DNA of 64,000 nucleotides, taken from Myoxocephalus aenaeus. Taxonomy: Eukaryota; Chordata; Actinopteri; Perciformes; Cottidae. Both the position numbers and the translations under genes were made by a program. The notes under the pieces are model-generated. The model made no database searches and was not told where the DNA came from. It saw only the letters and a program-made list of their open reading frames with translations. This document shows positions 13,356 through 25,300 of the stretch, piece after piece. The DNA is taken from the NCBI GenBank assembly GCA_038501785.1, contig JBAMJR010000189.1, forward strand, positions 5,386,001-5,450,000, written 5' to 3'. Every line of letters starts with the position of its first letter. Position 1 is the stretch's first letter.

Positions 13356-16300
13356 TGTGCGCACGTATCTGTGTGCAACGGGGCGCAGAGTTTTTTTTTG
13401 TTGTGTTTTTGAACGATGACAAGCCGGAATGAAAACAAACCAAAATGAAATAGTAACGAGGCTATTTTTAAAATGTAGGGAGTAGAAAGTACAGATATTT
13501 GCGTGAAAATGTAAGGAGTAGAAGTAAAAAGTCATCTGGAAAAATAAATACTCCAGTAAAGTATAGATACCCAAAACTTCTACTTAAGTAAAGTAACGAA
13601 GTATTTGTACTTCATTACTTGACACCTCTGTTTATTTTATGTAAAAGGATGCCGTGACGGCTCACAGAGAGATTATATAAAAATGAAAAATGTGTTTCCA
13701 GCTCCTCAGACGACGAAGAATAAGATGGTCTCTTATCAGAAACCTCTGCAACCAAATGGAAGAGATAAATATGACTAACCCAAAAACATTTACGATGAAC
13801 AAAGGGAAATATCGGTCACCTCAACCACATGTAGAAGTAGCACCAGTATTTCAATGCCAGTCTGGGTCTCTGTAAAGTTATGTAACGTGAGATTTCTTCG
13901 AGAATGGATCAACGTTAACATGAGATCAATAAGTCGATTGGTTTATCGTTAACCCTTTCAGACGAGGAGGCGCTGAACGTGAAGCGTCGCATCCAGCAGC
14001 AGCAGAAGAGGAGGCCGCTGGAGGACTGCTGTACTTTCCCCTCGCAGGTCAAAGCAGCTGAGGTGAGAGCGCTGGGACTACATTACCCATAAATCACGGC
14101 GATCGCACACTTCTCCTTCCTCTCGGTCTGAGCTGCAGATGCTGGCCAACGTATCCTCATTAGCCTGTCCTCTCATCATCCCCTCGTCATCCTCTCGCCG
14201 TCCTCATCCTCCTGTCATCATCCTCTCATCCCCTTATCCTCTCATCCCCTCATCATAATCCAGCTGTTTAACAGAAGTCTTTTCTTCCGTGTTCAGCCTC
14301 TGCGGCCGACTGTCTTCCACACGGTGTGCTTGAAGTGCAACAAGCCGAGCGAGGACGTCAGCCGGTGTGCGAGCTGCGGCACCGGGTCGGCGGTGCTGTC
14401 GTCCTGCCAGCAGGCGGCGCTGTCGTCCCCGACCCCCCGGCCACCCATCCGGTGCGGGCCATCGCCCGGACCGAACGGCCCGCAGCAGAACTTCTACAAG
14501 CCGGCCACGACCGTGAGGGGGCCCCGCGGGGAGACGCTGCCCACCGCACGGATCGCGACCACCAGGGGGCCCCTGCCGCCGCTGAGCAATGGTCGGTCCC
14601 CTCTGCCAGCCACTTCCGGCTGCTACGCCGCCAGGAACCCACCCAAAGGGAAGAGGGCAGCGGCGCGGCACGAGCTCAATGACCCGAGTGAGTAAAGAAG
14701 TTCTGATGAGGCCCATCTCTTACACGCTTGAGCTGCAGGGATGATGTGTGTTTGTAGTCCAACAGGAAGTCAGCATCACTGGTTTCCTCCACGAACAGCC
14801 AATGGCATTCCGCCACTGGATTTTAAATTATTGCAGAAAATAATCGGTCATGCAAACATTTACAGGTACAAGATAATCTTCACTAATGAACTCCTAGTAA
14901 GAAGCTAACGTTAGTCTAGGACCTCCACCACGGTCACATGACTTCATGTTAGTCTCTAGAAGAACTCCACCACGGTCACATGACTTCATGTTAGTCGCTA
15001 GAAGAACTCCACCACGGTCACATGACTTCATGTTAGTCGCTAGAAGAACTCCACCACGGTCACATGACTTCATGTTAGTCGCTAGAGCGCAGACCAGGGC
15101 ATCTTACGGCCTGCAGGCCACACCCGGCCCGTGGGCTCTCCCAGTCTGGCCCGCGTGAGGTGAATCAAAAATAAAAAATAAATAAGATGCACGCCATAAA
15201 GGCAATACAACGGCACTGCTTTTACTTTGAAGGCGATTTATGTATGCGTGAGCGTGCTTACGCAGCCTCACCGACAGGCTGTAGCTCAGGGGGATGAGTG
15301 GTCGTCCCGCAACCACAAGGTAGCCGGTTCGATCCCCAGTCCCCCCATAGCTCACATGTCGAAGTGTCCCTGAGCAAGACACCTAACCCTCAACTGCTCC
15401 CCGGGCGCCTCACAGGGCTGCCCACTGCTCCCTATCCAGGGATGGGTCAAATGCAGAGAAGAATTTCCCCAAGGGGATTAATAAAAGTGCATGTTTCTTT
15501 TTCTGTTTCTGTTTCGGCAGTGTTGCCAACTTGAAGACTTGCAGACTGACGTGAAAGCACGTATTGTTCTGCAGTTTCTGTGCTCAACGAGTAGCGGGTG
15601 CTGCCGCAAGCCCAAAGCTCTCACAGGCGGTCAGTCTCACAGGAGCCTCGCGCTGCAGTCTCCGCGTCCAGATTGAAAATGAATCGCGTATTCGCAAAGC
15701 CGCCGCTGATTCTGACCTGCGGTCTGATCCACTATGGCAGAGCACTTTAAGTCAGTATCACTTCTGGATCTTTACTCTTCTCTCAAAGAGGAGAACTTTC
15801 CTCACACAAGGAGGCCTGCTCAGAATATGTTAGTTCTCTTTGGATCTACCTACATGAGAACAAACATTCTAGTGATGAAGTTCAACAGATCCAGATCCTC
15901 TCTCACTGATACCTGTCAGCTGTCCTTCACATATCCACCTCAGACTTCAATACACTTGTTCCAACACAGACTGGACTTTTCTCACTGAGTAAGAAAAACT
16001 GAATTGAACTGGAAAACATCAAAAGCACTTATTGCTTTTGTATAAAGTTAATCAATTGCTGGTCTTTAACATACATATTTAAGGTAAGGTTTAAAGGTAT
16101 CTTAAAAAATATATATACTTTAAACATACTGTATTTTGTATTTTCATAGCCTTTACTGTAACATGTATTCTTACCAGTAGCAGCTCAAAACCATATAATT
16201 TACAGTTTTTTTTTTATAAAGTAATAGCATTAATATTGAGTTAATTGAATTAAGTTCAGCCTATTGGTTCGGTCCTCCACAACGGTCCCAATTTCTCATG

Positions 16301-19300
16301 TGGCCCCTTGGGAAAATGAATTGCCCACCCCTGCTCTAGAGGAACTCCACCACAGTCGCATGACTTCACGTCTCCATTAGGACTAGTGGTCTAGTGAGGA
16401 CGCTTAGTCGACCAAGGACAGTTTCTCATAATTATTCTGATAATTAGTCTTTATGTGTATATATTTATGTGTATATTATTTCGCGATGGTTTCTCACTGT
16501 AAAGACCTAAAGGATCTTTTTATTCTCACATTATGTAAATTGGCTTCCGTGAGAAGATGTCAAAGATGTTAAAAGTTCATGTTCCCTCCCCCAGTCGTTC
16601 TGTCCAGCGATGAGGAGGAGGCCGACACCGCCAGCACGGGAAGCGTCAACCGACTGGACAGCGCCTCGCCTCGACCCGCCGACTCGGCTCACTCCTCCCC
16701 GGCGCCCTCTGGAGGCCGAGTGGAGGCTGCGGTGAAGAGCGCCGGAGAGCAGGAGGAGCCCAACGGCGAGTTCTTCGAAGATGTCAACATGAAGATCACG
16801 ATACCGCGGAGGGCCCGGATGAAAGACCAGGTGGGCGTCTAACGTAGTTTAACACTCGGGACCCCAAATTTTAGGGCATTTTTGCTCATTTTCTTTCTCT
16901 GTGGTCTTGATTTTCTCTGTAATGTATAATATATAAAAGTAATGTATAATATATAAATATAATAAAGTTTTGCTCCTCTCTGGAAACAGAACCATTATGA
17001 CTAGAAGTAGAGAGAACTACTGGAAATGTGGTCATGGCAAAGTCATGGAAATCCATTGGTCAAAATGTGTGTGAACCCTTTGTTGAGAAAGAACCACTCA
17101 TGTTCTCTTCGCTTCTCTTTTTTTTCTTTTTATCTTGCAAGTTCGGGAATCAACCTCCCGAGCAGTTTTCTCCGAGGCCGAAGAAACCCAAGTTCACGTC
17201 CAACAAGTGCGACAGCATCATCCTGGAGTGTCGGAGCGTCAGGGTGGGGACTCTGCGCAGGATGGTGACGAACCCCGTCGTCGTGAGTACTCTCTTTATC
17301 GTTGAATTAATATAAATAGTGAAAGTGTATAACGTTGAGATTCTGTCCTGAAATCTCCTGACGTGGGCAGAAAGGTTTTGAAAAGTATCCAGTTATGCAA
17401 ACTACGAAATGCATGAAATAAAACCAATACCAGTACTGATGACAGAAAGTAAAATCTTTTTAAAATGTCCCTCATACTCTGCACTTCGTCCAGAAGTTTC
17501 ACAATAAAAGCCTTGTAGGCACGTGAAGTGATTATGTCCCCACAGCGTTTAGAGGGCTTTTAATGTACTGGACTTTTCTTATTTTGAGATAAATGCATAT
17601 ATAACTTGTGTAAAGGGCTCATATGTGAAGTTCTGGCGCCATAGAAAGTAGAAAAACAAGACAGAATATCTTCAAAATCCCTGTGACGCTTCTTGTTCTC
17701 TCTCTGCAGTTTTCCATCGAGCAGATCCGGCTGGAGACTGAAGGTAGGCCTGAACCAGCAGAAACGAGTCCAGTAAATAAAACTGTGCACTACCCGTTGG
17801 ACTGTGACCTCACACATGTGGAAGCTTTCTGCCTTTTTTTTTTTTAAAACAGCAGCTAGAAACACATGAACCAACGACTCGTAGTGTTCTTTTACCTTCA
17901 GGGGGTGGAACGGAACAGTGGTGGTGTTTGGGGTTTAGGAGTGTGAGATTCTTCACATAGTCCGTGTTTTAATGCAGTAGATGTTTGTGGAGAGCGAGAG
18001 TTTCTCCTGCTGGTTCTACACACACACACACCAGACTCCATTCACAAAAACAGTGATTTAACCTTTCAGGACTCAGGAGTTGCTGCTCTGCTGCTGAACC
18101 CATCTGGTAGTGTTTGTGTTGTTGTGAGACTTTAGTGAATCCAAACTGACCCTTTTAAAGTCACACAACACAAACACACTGACATCTAGTTTCCTCATAA
18201 ACGTTCTCTGACTATATTCTTCCGTGTGACTGAATTCACCTGCAGAGGGTCAATAACACAACAAATAACAATAACACACAAACCTTAACGTGGTGAAATC
18301 AGATCTTAAAATGTGTTTTTGCTCGTCAGGCTCGGAGCGCAACAGCGTGGAGACAATCTGTCTGCGGGCGTCGGAGCTGATCAGCTGCGAGTGGTGCAGT
18401 GTCCGGAAGCTTCCGGTCTTGTTCTTCCAGACGACTCCGGTGGAGTGCGCCCGCCTGCGCTCGCAGCTCGACATGTCGGAGGAGAAGGGAGCGCACTGGT
18501 ACGACTGTGCCGGGGACCGTGAGTACACCAATAACACAGTGTTATTAGTAATAATAATAATGCTTTAATTTTATATAGCATTAATACACAACAATATACA
18601 ACCAGAGGAGTCGTCCCCTGGTGGTCAGTAGAGAGAATGCATCCTTAAGACATGAAGCAGAGGCTGCGGTCGAATAGTCAAATAATTACCTCCTAATGTC
18701 TAACCCTAAGCACTTTTCCTTAACCTCTGTGGAAAACGTCACGGGGTCAAGGGAAGATGGGAAGGAGAATTCATGAGGAGTTAGGAGAAGACAACCGCGG
18801 TGTTTGGCAAATCCGACTCCACTTTCACTAAGCGACATAGTTATGACACGACGGCAGGCGCATGTTAGTGACGGCAGTATACAGTCAGCGGTGAAACTAC
18901 AATGCTGTAGTCCATCTCGGACCACAATAAAGCGCATCTTAAATACTTCGTCCATCTTCTTACAGTGTTGCGTCATGCAGACGACATAAACAACCCGGTT
19001 CATAGTATTACTTTATTAACGAAGTTGGAATAGAAATGAAAGAAGGAATATGAAAGTGAAACCAACGTATTTTTCACAGTAAGTACAAAGCTACTAAACT
19101 GTCTCTTTGTTCAGTTTCAAACATGCTGAATTAAATACGTTCTCACACTAACAATGTGTGTCATATATGTGTGTCTCATATCCCTTTTTGTTGTTATGGT
19201 TTATATGCAGATTATAATCTGATCATAAAAATATGCAGACAACAGTTTATGAAACACCACACAACTTGTGTTGACTTGATATGTTTTATTGTAATGTGAC

Positions 19301-22300
19301 AAAATAGTTGATTAAAAAGATGATAATCAGAAATATGACTCAGACTGAAGAGCTCGTCCAGTTTAACTCTTTCATTAAAGCTTCTGTACCTGAAGTCAAA
19401 TAAAGTAGTACACCAGAGAGAATATAAAATACGTCAGTTTGATCACTTTACAGCAGTTTTCAGCAACGTAACGGCCGAATTGCGCGTCACTTTAAATGTT
19501 GCCGCCGCAAGGAATTGTGGGTCGGCATTATCTCCTTTCCTTTCGCAAAGGCAGGTCCAGTGTTTCCTATGCTAAAGGAGCTAAGTTAGGAAGCATTGAA
19601 GCTCCTTTCCTTTGCGTTTAGATAATTCGACCGGCACTTATCATGGCGGCCACTTAGGTACTGCCGGGTCATTTCACTCAGTTAGGAAGGTTCCTAAACA
19701 AAATGGACTATTCGACTGCAGCCAGAGACATCACTCAAAAGAACCACAGGTTGCCTTCTGGTTTATGTCTAGGGATTTTATTGTGAAAGGGAAGGAGTGA
19801 ATTTGGTCTCCTCTGGAGTAATAAAGTTTGCCTTCTGGGTTCAGACTCAAAGCCTCTGTGTTGTTGTTTACTATTGTTTATGTTTTGAATACTTCCGTTC
19901 TGCACAACATGATCAGTTGATGCTTGTATTGCTTTTTCCGCCTTGTTTCAAAGCTGCAAAGAGAATTGAAGATGATGTTGCAGCTTAGTTTTCTGTGGCC
20001 TGAAATAACACATTCTGCTTTTTTAAATATGAACTTGCCATGCTGTTATGTACTGAAGTGTATTATGGGCTGTTCTTTGTTAAAAGTTAACGTGCAAGGT
20101 CTTAAAACGGACTAAACTAAACATGTTTTATTTCGGGGTGTTCCTCCCAGAGTTCGGCTGGTTTCATCGTCGCTGCACTTTATGTCCCGCATCGTTAATA
20201 TCCATTTTTTATTTTTATTTTTTAACGCTGCAGAACATTGAAGCTGAAATGATTTATGAAAAGCATGAAGACTATAAAGCGTAGAGAGGAAACGGGATAC
20301 TGCAATGATATAAAGTGTTTGATTCGTTTAGTGCATTTCAAATGAAGTGCGCCTCTCTGTGTCCGGCAGCGTCGGACGAGAAGTTCATCGTCCTGATCTT
20401 CGAGAACGGCCTGGTGATGAAGGAGCAGGCCATCCTGGAGGACATCCTGGGCGAGATCGGCCGCACCAACAACCTCAGCAACTTCCCGGCCAAGCTGCCC
20501 TTCGAGGAGGCCAACATCCGGCTGGTCAACTACAACAAGGCCCTGAAGCAGAAGGAGGAGAAGGTGAGCTGCGTTTAACCTCCAGAGGTTTGATTTCATT
20601 CATTCTCTAACGGGAAGAAGCAGAAAAGCCGGATCCAGACAATGTTTGTTAATTCTGCTAAACAAATAAGTTGTTAAAATGTTTGGTGATTATCGCTGAA
20701 AAAAAAGTCAGCTTTTGTTACACCAGTGGTTCTCAAACTACCTCCGCGCCCCACTAGAGGGTCGCGACCCTCTAGTGGGGCGCGGGGCAGAGATGCTGTT
20801 TTAAAAAAATAAAAAAATATAATCCTTTATTAATCCCACAGTGGAGAAATTATTCTTTGCATTTCACCCATCCTTAGTAATTAAGGAGCAGTGTGCTGCT
20901 GTGAAGCACTGGGGCTTCAGTGTCGTGCTCAAGGACACTTCAACATGAAACTATGGAGAACAGGGATGAACCGCTACCTTGTGGTTTCAGGACGAACACT
21001 CCCCATGAACATGATAACTTTACACAGTACAAAAGTACACAGACATAACATGTCATTAATAAATACATGGAGAAATGCCTGTACTTTCGTGTAAGTGTTT
21101 ACATTACGCCGTTTAGAGGTTACTCTTGCGCGACTCGCCGATTCCGTGAGATCTCAGTGAGGTCGGCTTTTCTGCTGTTGCGTCTCTCAAAACAGAATAT
21201 AAATCTAAGTTCAACATTGAGGATGAATTGAGAGTGGCCGTATCAAATCTACAACCCTGGTTTAAAAATATTTGTAGAAGAAAGCAGCCACTATTTTTTG
21301 CACAGAGAACTTTATTTGCATTGTTCTAACAATGTGATTGCACATGTTGTTATTTTTTTGTCTGATGGAGCAATCTGGTTTACTTGAAAGGGATTTGAAT
21401 TTTCTTTATTCTATTATTTGAAAAAGCACGGATGGAGGAGTCACAAAAAGTTGGACCAATTTGTTACAATTTTGTTGGGGTGGTGGGGCCTAAAATTTTT
21501 TCTTCCTCCCAAGATTCCCAAGTTTCACTAAGAGTTTTTTGGGGACTGAAAACAAAATTGACTTAATTTTTTTTTTTTTTATGTGGTAATGAAATGATAA
21601 AAAAAGGTTGTAAATTGGACGTTAATTTTTAGATATTAACAGCAGAAACAGGGATTCTGGGGAGATTGGTTTGTTTTTGTTTATGGATTTTATTTGACTC
21701 AAAACTACAGAATGTAATAATTTTATATAAAACTGGGGTGTTTGGTTAAATGTATCAGTATTCTTCCACTTAATCTAATTTCTGTGGGAAAATCTGCCGT
21801 AATTTATAAGAAAACAAAAACATATTTTTTTATATTTACAATCAAATTTTTCCGGAGATTCTTAAGTCTGGTTGTTTGTGCTTAATTTTTTTTTACATTT
21901 CTCTCTCTCTCTCTCTCTCTATATATCTCTATATCTCTATCTATATATCTCTATCTAGGAGAATCCGACCCAAAGTCCTCTCAAAACCTCACTCGGCTCC
22001 CCGGTGAACAAGGTGGCGCAAGTCTCCCCGGTGAGCCCGGCCACCGTGCACGTACGCTCGCGGATGGCCACCCGGCAGCACACCGGCAGCTACTTCGAAG
22101 ACGACGACGAGGACATGACCGACCTCCAGCCGACCTTCTCCGGGCCGATCGTCAAGTGAGGAAACTCTTCCAGGCTTCAGCCGTAGAGCATCAGGGGTTC
22201 AGAAAGAAAGTCCAGCTCTCGGCACTTTGGAGATGATTTAATGACGATGTGAGGCTGAACCAAATGTCATTTATTCATATTCAAAGAGGCATGGCGAGGT

Positions 22301-25300
22301 TATTTGTAGAGCACATTTCAACAACAAGGCGATTCGAAGGCCTTCACATAAAAGCATCAAAATATAATGCAAAAGAAAAGATTTAAAAACAATTAAGAAC
22401 ATTCATTTGAACATTAAAAACAGTCAAACAATAAAAAGCGGGAAAAAAGTTCCAGTTGAAGAAATAAAATGCAAAAGAGGTTTTATATTTTCATATACGG
22501 ATGAAGGAATTAATGGATGCGTTGATGCATTACATTTCATTTAGCTGACGCTTTTATCCAAAGCGACTTACATTATTGCTCTATACATATATATTAGGGG
22601 TTAAGTGTCTTGCTCAAGGACACAACGACTAGGACTAGCTTGAACCACCGATCCTCTGATTGAAAGACGGGCATGCTAACCACTGAGCCACAGTCGCCCC
22701 TGATGCATGGATGCGTTGATGCATGGATGCGTTGGTGGATGGTCTCCATGGCGTGGAATGCTGCCGTAACGCTGTGGGCGGCGTCTTGTGTTGCAGGTTG
22801 ATGATGTACCCGCCCCCTCCAGCCAAAGGCGGCATGTCGGTCACCAACGAGGACCTGCACTGCCTCAACGATGGAGAGTTCCTCAACGACGTTATCCTCG
22901 ACTTTTATTTAAAGTAAGTGTATGAGACGACCTTTAAAACACTATAAAAAATCTGCTTTTATTTTTTCGCTTCAGTTGCTTCCTCCCTTCTGTCCGTCTG
23001 CATTAGATATTTAGTTCTGGAGAAGTTGAAAAAGGACGACGCACAAAGAATCCACGTGTTCAGCTCCTTCTTCTACAAGCGGCTGAACCAGCGCGAGCGC
23101 AGGAACGCGCCCGACACGACCAGCCTGCCGTGAGTCTGCAGCCCGACGACTCGTTCACTCGTTCACTCATTCACTCAGCTGCTCGAGCTTCAATTTGTGC
23201 TTTCTGATTTTCCCAGAATCCAGAAAAGGAAGCACAACCGGGTGAAGACGTGGACTCGGCATGTGGATCTCTTCCAGAAGGACTTCATTTTTGTTCCCAT
23301 CAACGAGTCGTGAGTCTTCTCTATAACTTATTAAAAAAATATTTTTTCAGTTTAATCCATTTTTATTTATTATTCTCCTATTTTAAAAAAAAAAAGAAAA
23401 AAAAAATTGATTAACATATTTCTTTATTTTTCTATTCCTTTATTAAATTTTTACATTAATTTATTTTTATGTTCTATTCTCAAATTTATTTAATTCTATA
23501 TATCTTTTTTTCTTATCGATTTTTCTTATTTTTGTAATTACACCTTTATTAACATTTTTAAACACATTTTTCTTTGTTGATTTACATTTTTTTTAAGTCT
23601 AAATAATAATAATAAGCGACTGACTTGTGCTGTCAGAGCTCACTGGTATCTGGCCGTCATCTGCTTCCCGGGTCTCACGGGTCCGGTTTACGAGCAGAAC
23701 CCGCTCTTCCCCTCCGGCCCGGCTGCGGGCCCCCCGTCGGAAGAGAACCTCCCGGATCACTGCCGCCCTCTGTCCCCCGACGGCACCTCGGAAGACCCGC
23801 CCGGCCCGCCCGACTTGGAGTCCTCCGCCAGAGAGAACGCGTTGGCCTTCACAGACGGGGGACCCGAGAAGTCCGGCATCGGGCCGGCACAACAAAGCAC
23901 AAGTGAGTCAATGAAGCGTGAACATGAGGTGGTACATTATGATGTACATGAGGACACGGTAGTAAAGTATTACATAGTATTCGTTCATCAAGAGCAGGAT
24001 TACTTCAACATCGGGAATTTATTCTCCAGCTACTTTGCTTGAGTGAAAATACAAATTAATGGGATAAATACGTATTTTTAACATATCTTTAGTATTATTT
24101 GTGGTGTCTGTGCCAACATTAGCAACATTAGCATCATTAGCGTTGTATCTTTATTGTTTAATCTGCCAACTGATTTCTGGATTAATCGCTTGGTGTGTAA
24201 AATATCAGGAAATAGTAATAAAAACAAATAAACGTCCTTCCCGGTTTTCTCAAAGTCCACGCTGATGTCTTTAAATGTATTTTTGGGTCCAAAAGCAGAA
24301 ATCAGAAGATCTGCGTATTTGAGAGGCTGAAAACTGCATTTTCTGCCATTTTAAGTACAAATAATCAAAACGATCCGTCACGTTTTGTGGAGATTCGCTC
24401 CTCTAAATTCTGAATACCAGATCGTACATTTCACAGGAATTTTGTAAAAAAATAAAAGAATCTTCTGTAAAAAGATTATTCTAGTGATATTTTCTATGAA
24501 AAGCAAATGTAGATCTGGATTTGACCTTCTGACCTTCAGAGTCTCCTCAAAGCAGACCTTCATGCTTTGTGGAGACGAGCTGATGAAGGTTCGGTTCGTC
24601 TTCACTGTGTTGTGATGAGGGAACTGAGCTGATGACCTGCTGTGTTCAGGTGAGCTGCAGAGGATCAGCATCTGCTACAGTTCAGCCAGAGGAGACGACG
24701 ACGCCTTCAACTTCTCCGACGACCAGAGCTCCTGTCAGGTACTCTTCCTCCTCTCCCTTCTCCTCTTCCTCCTTTTCCTCTTCCTCCTCCTCCTCCTCCT
24801 CTGCTTCCTCCTCCTCCTCTTCCTCTCCTCCACTTCCTCCTCTACCTCTTCATCCTCCTCCTCGTCCTCTCCCTCCCCCTCCTGCTCCTCTGCTTCCTCC
24901 TACACCTCCTTACCCTCTCCTTCTCCTCCTCTTCTCCACCCCCCGTCCTCCTCCTTCTCCTCCTCTCCTCCCTCCTCCTTCTTTCCCTCCTCTTCCTTCT
25001 CTCCCTCCCCCTCCTTCTCCTGCTCCTTCTCCTCCTCTCTAACTCATTTATGTCTCCAGGACGAGTGCAGTGAGGACGGGGCTCTGGCTGAAGACGCTCT
25101 CGGCTCGGACATCTCCGCTGCGTCCGGCAGGCTGAACCTCTGCAAACAGTAAGCTGCTGCACTTGCTGCTGCTCGCCAGCAGGCGGCGCCGCTCTGCAGC
25201 CAACCAGGAAATGTTGCTCTGTTGACGTTGCTTCTCTGCTGCAGGCCCTGCATCCTCATCATGGACTCCCTGCGAGGTCCGGCCCGGTCCACGGTGGTGA

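Noticed and set aside
13690..13875. A possible extra exon after TTTCCAG at about 13700.
   Set aside because: It would break the phase between exons 6 and 7 and has no similarity to SENP6.
14234..14716. A 160-codon antisense frame and a second + frame over senp6 exon 8.
   Set aside because: GC-rich shadow frames of a well-supported exon.
15277..15350. tRNA-like sequence with A and B boxes (also at 49003).
   Set aside because: The acceptor stem and full cloverleaf are not kept, and both copies continue into the same SINE body.
24632..25042. Open frames of 136 (+) and 106 (-) codons rich in Ser/Pro or Arg.
   Set aside because: They are produced by the polypyrimidine intron between senp6 exons 19 and 20.
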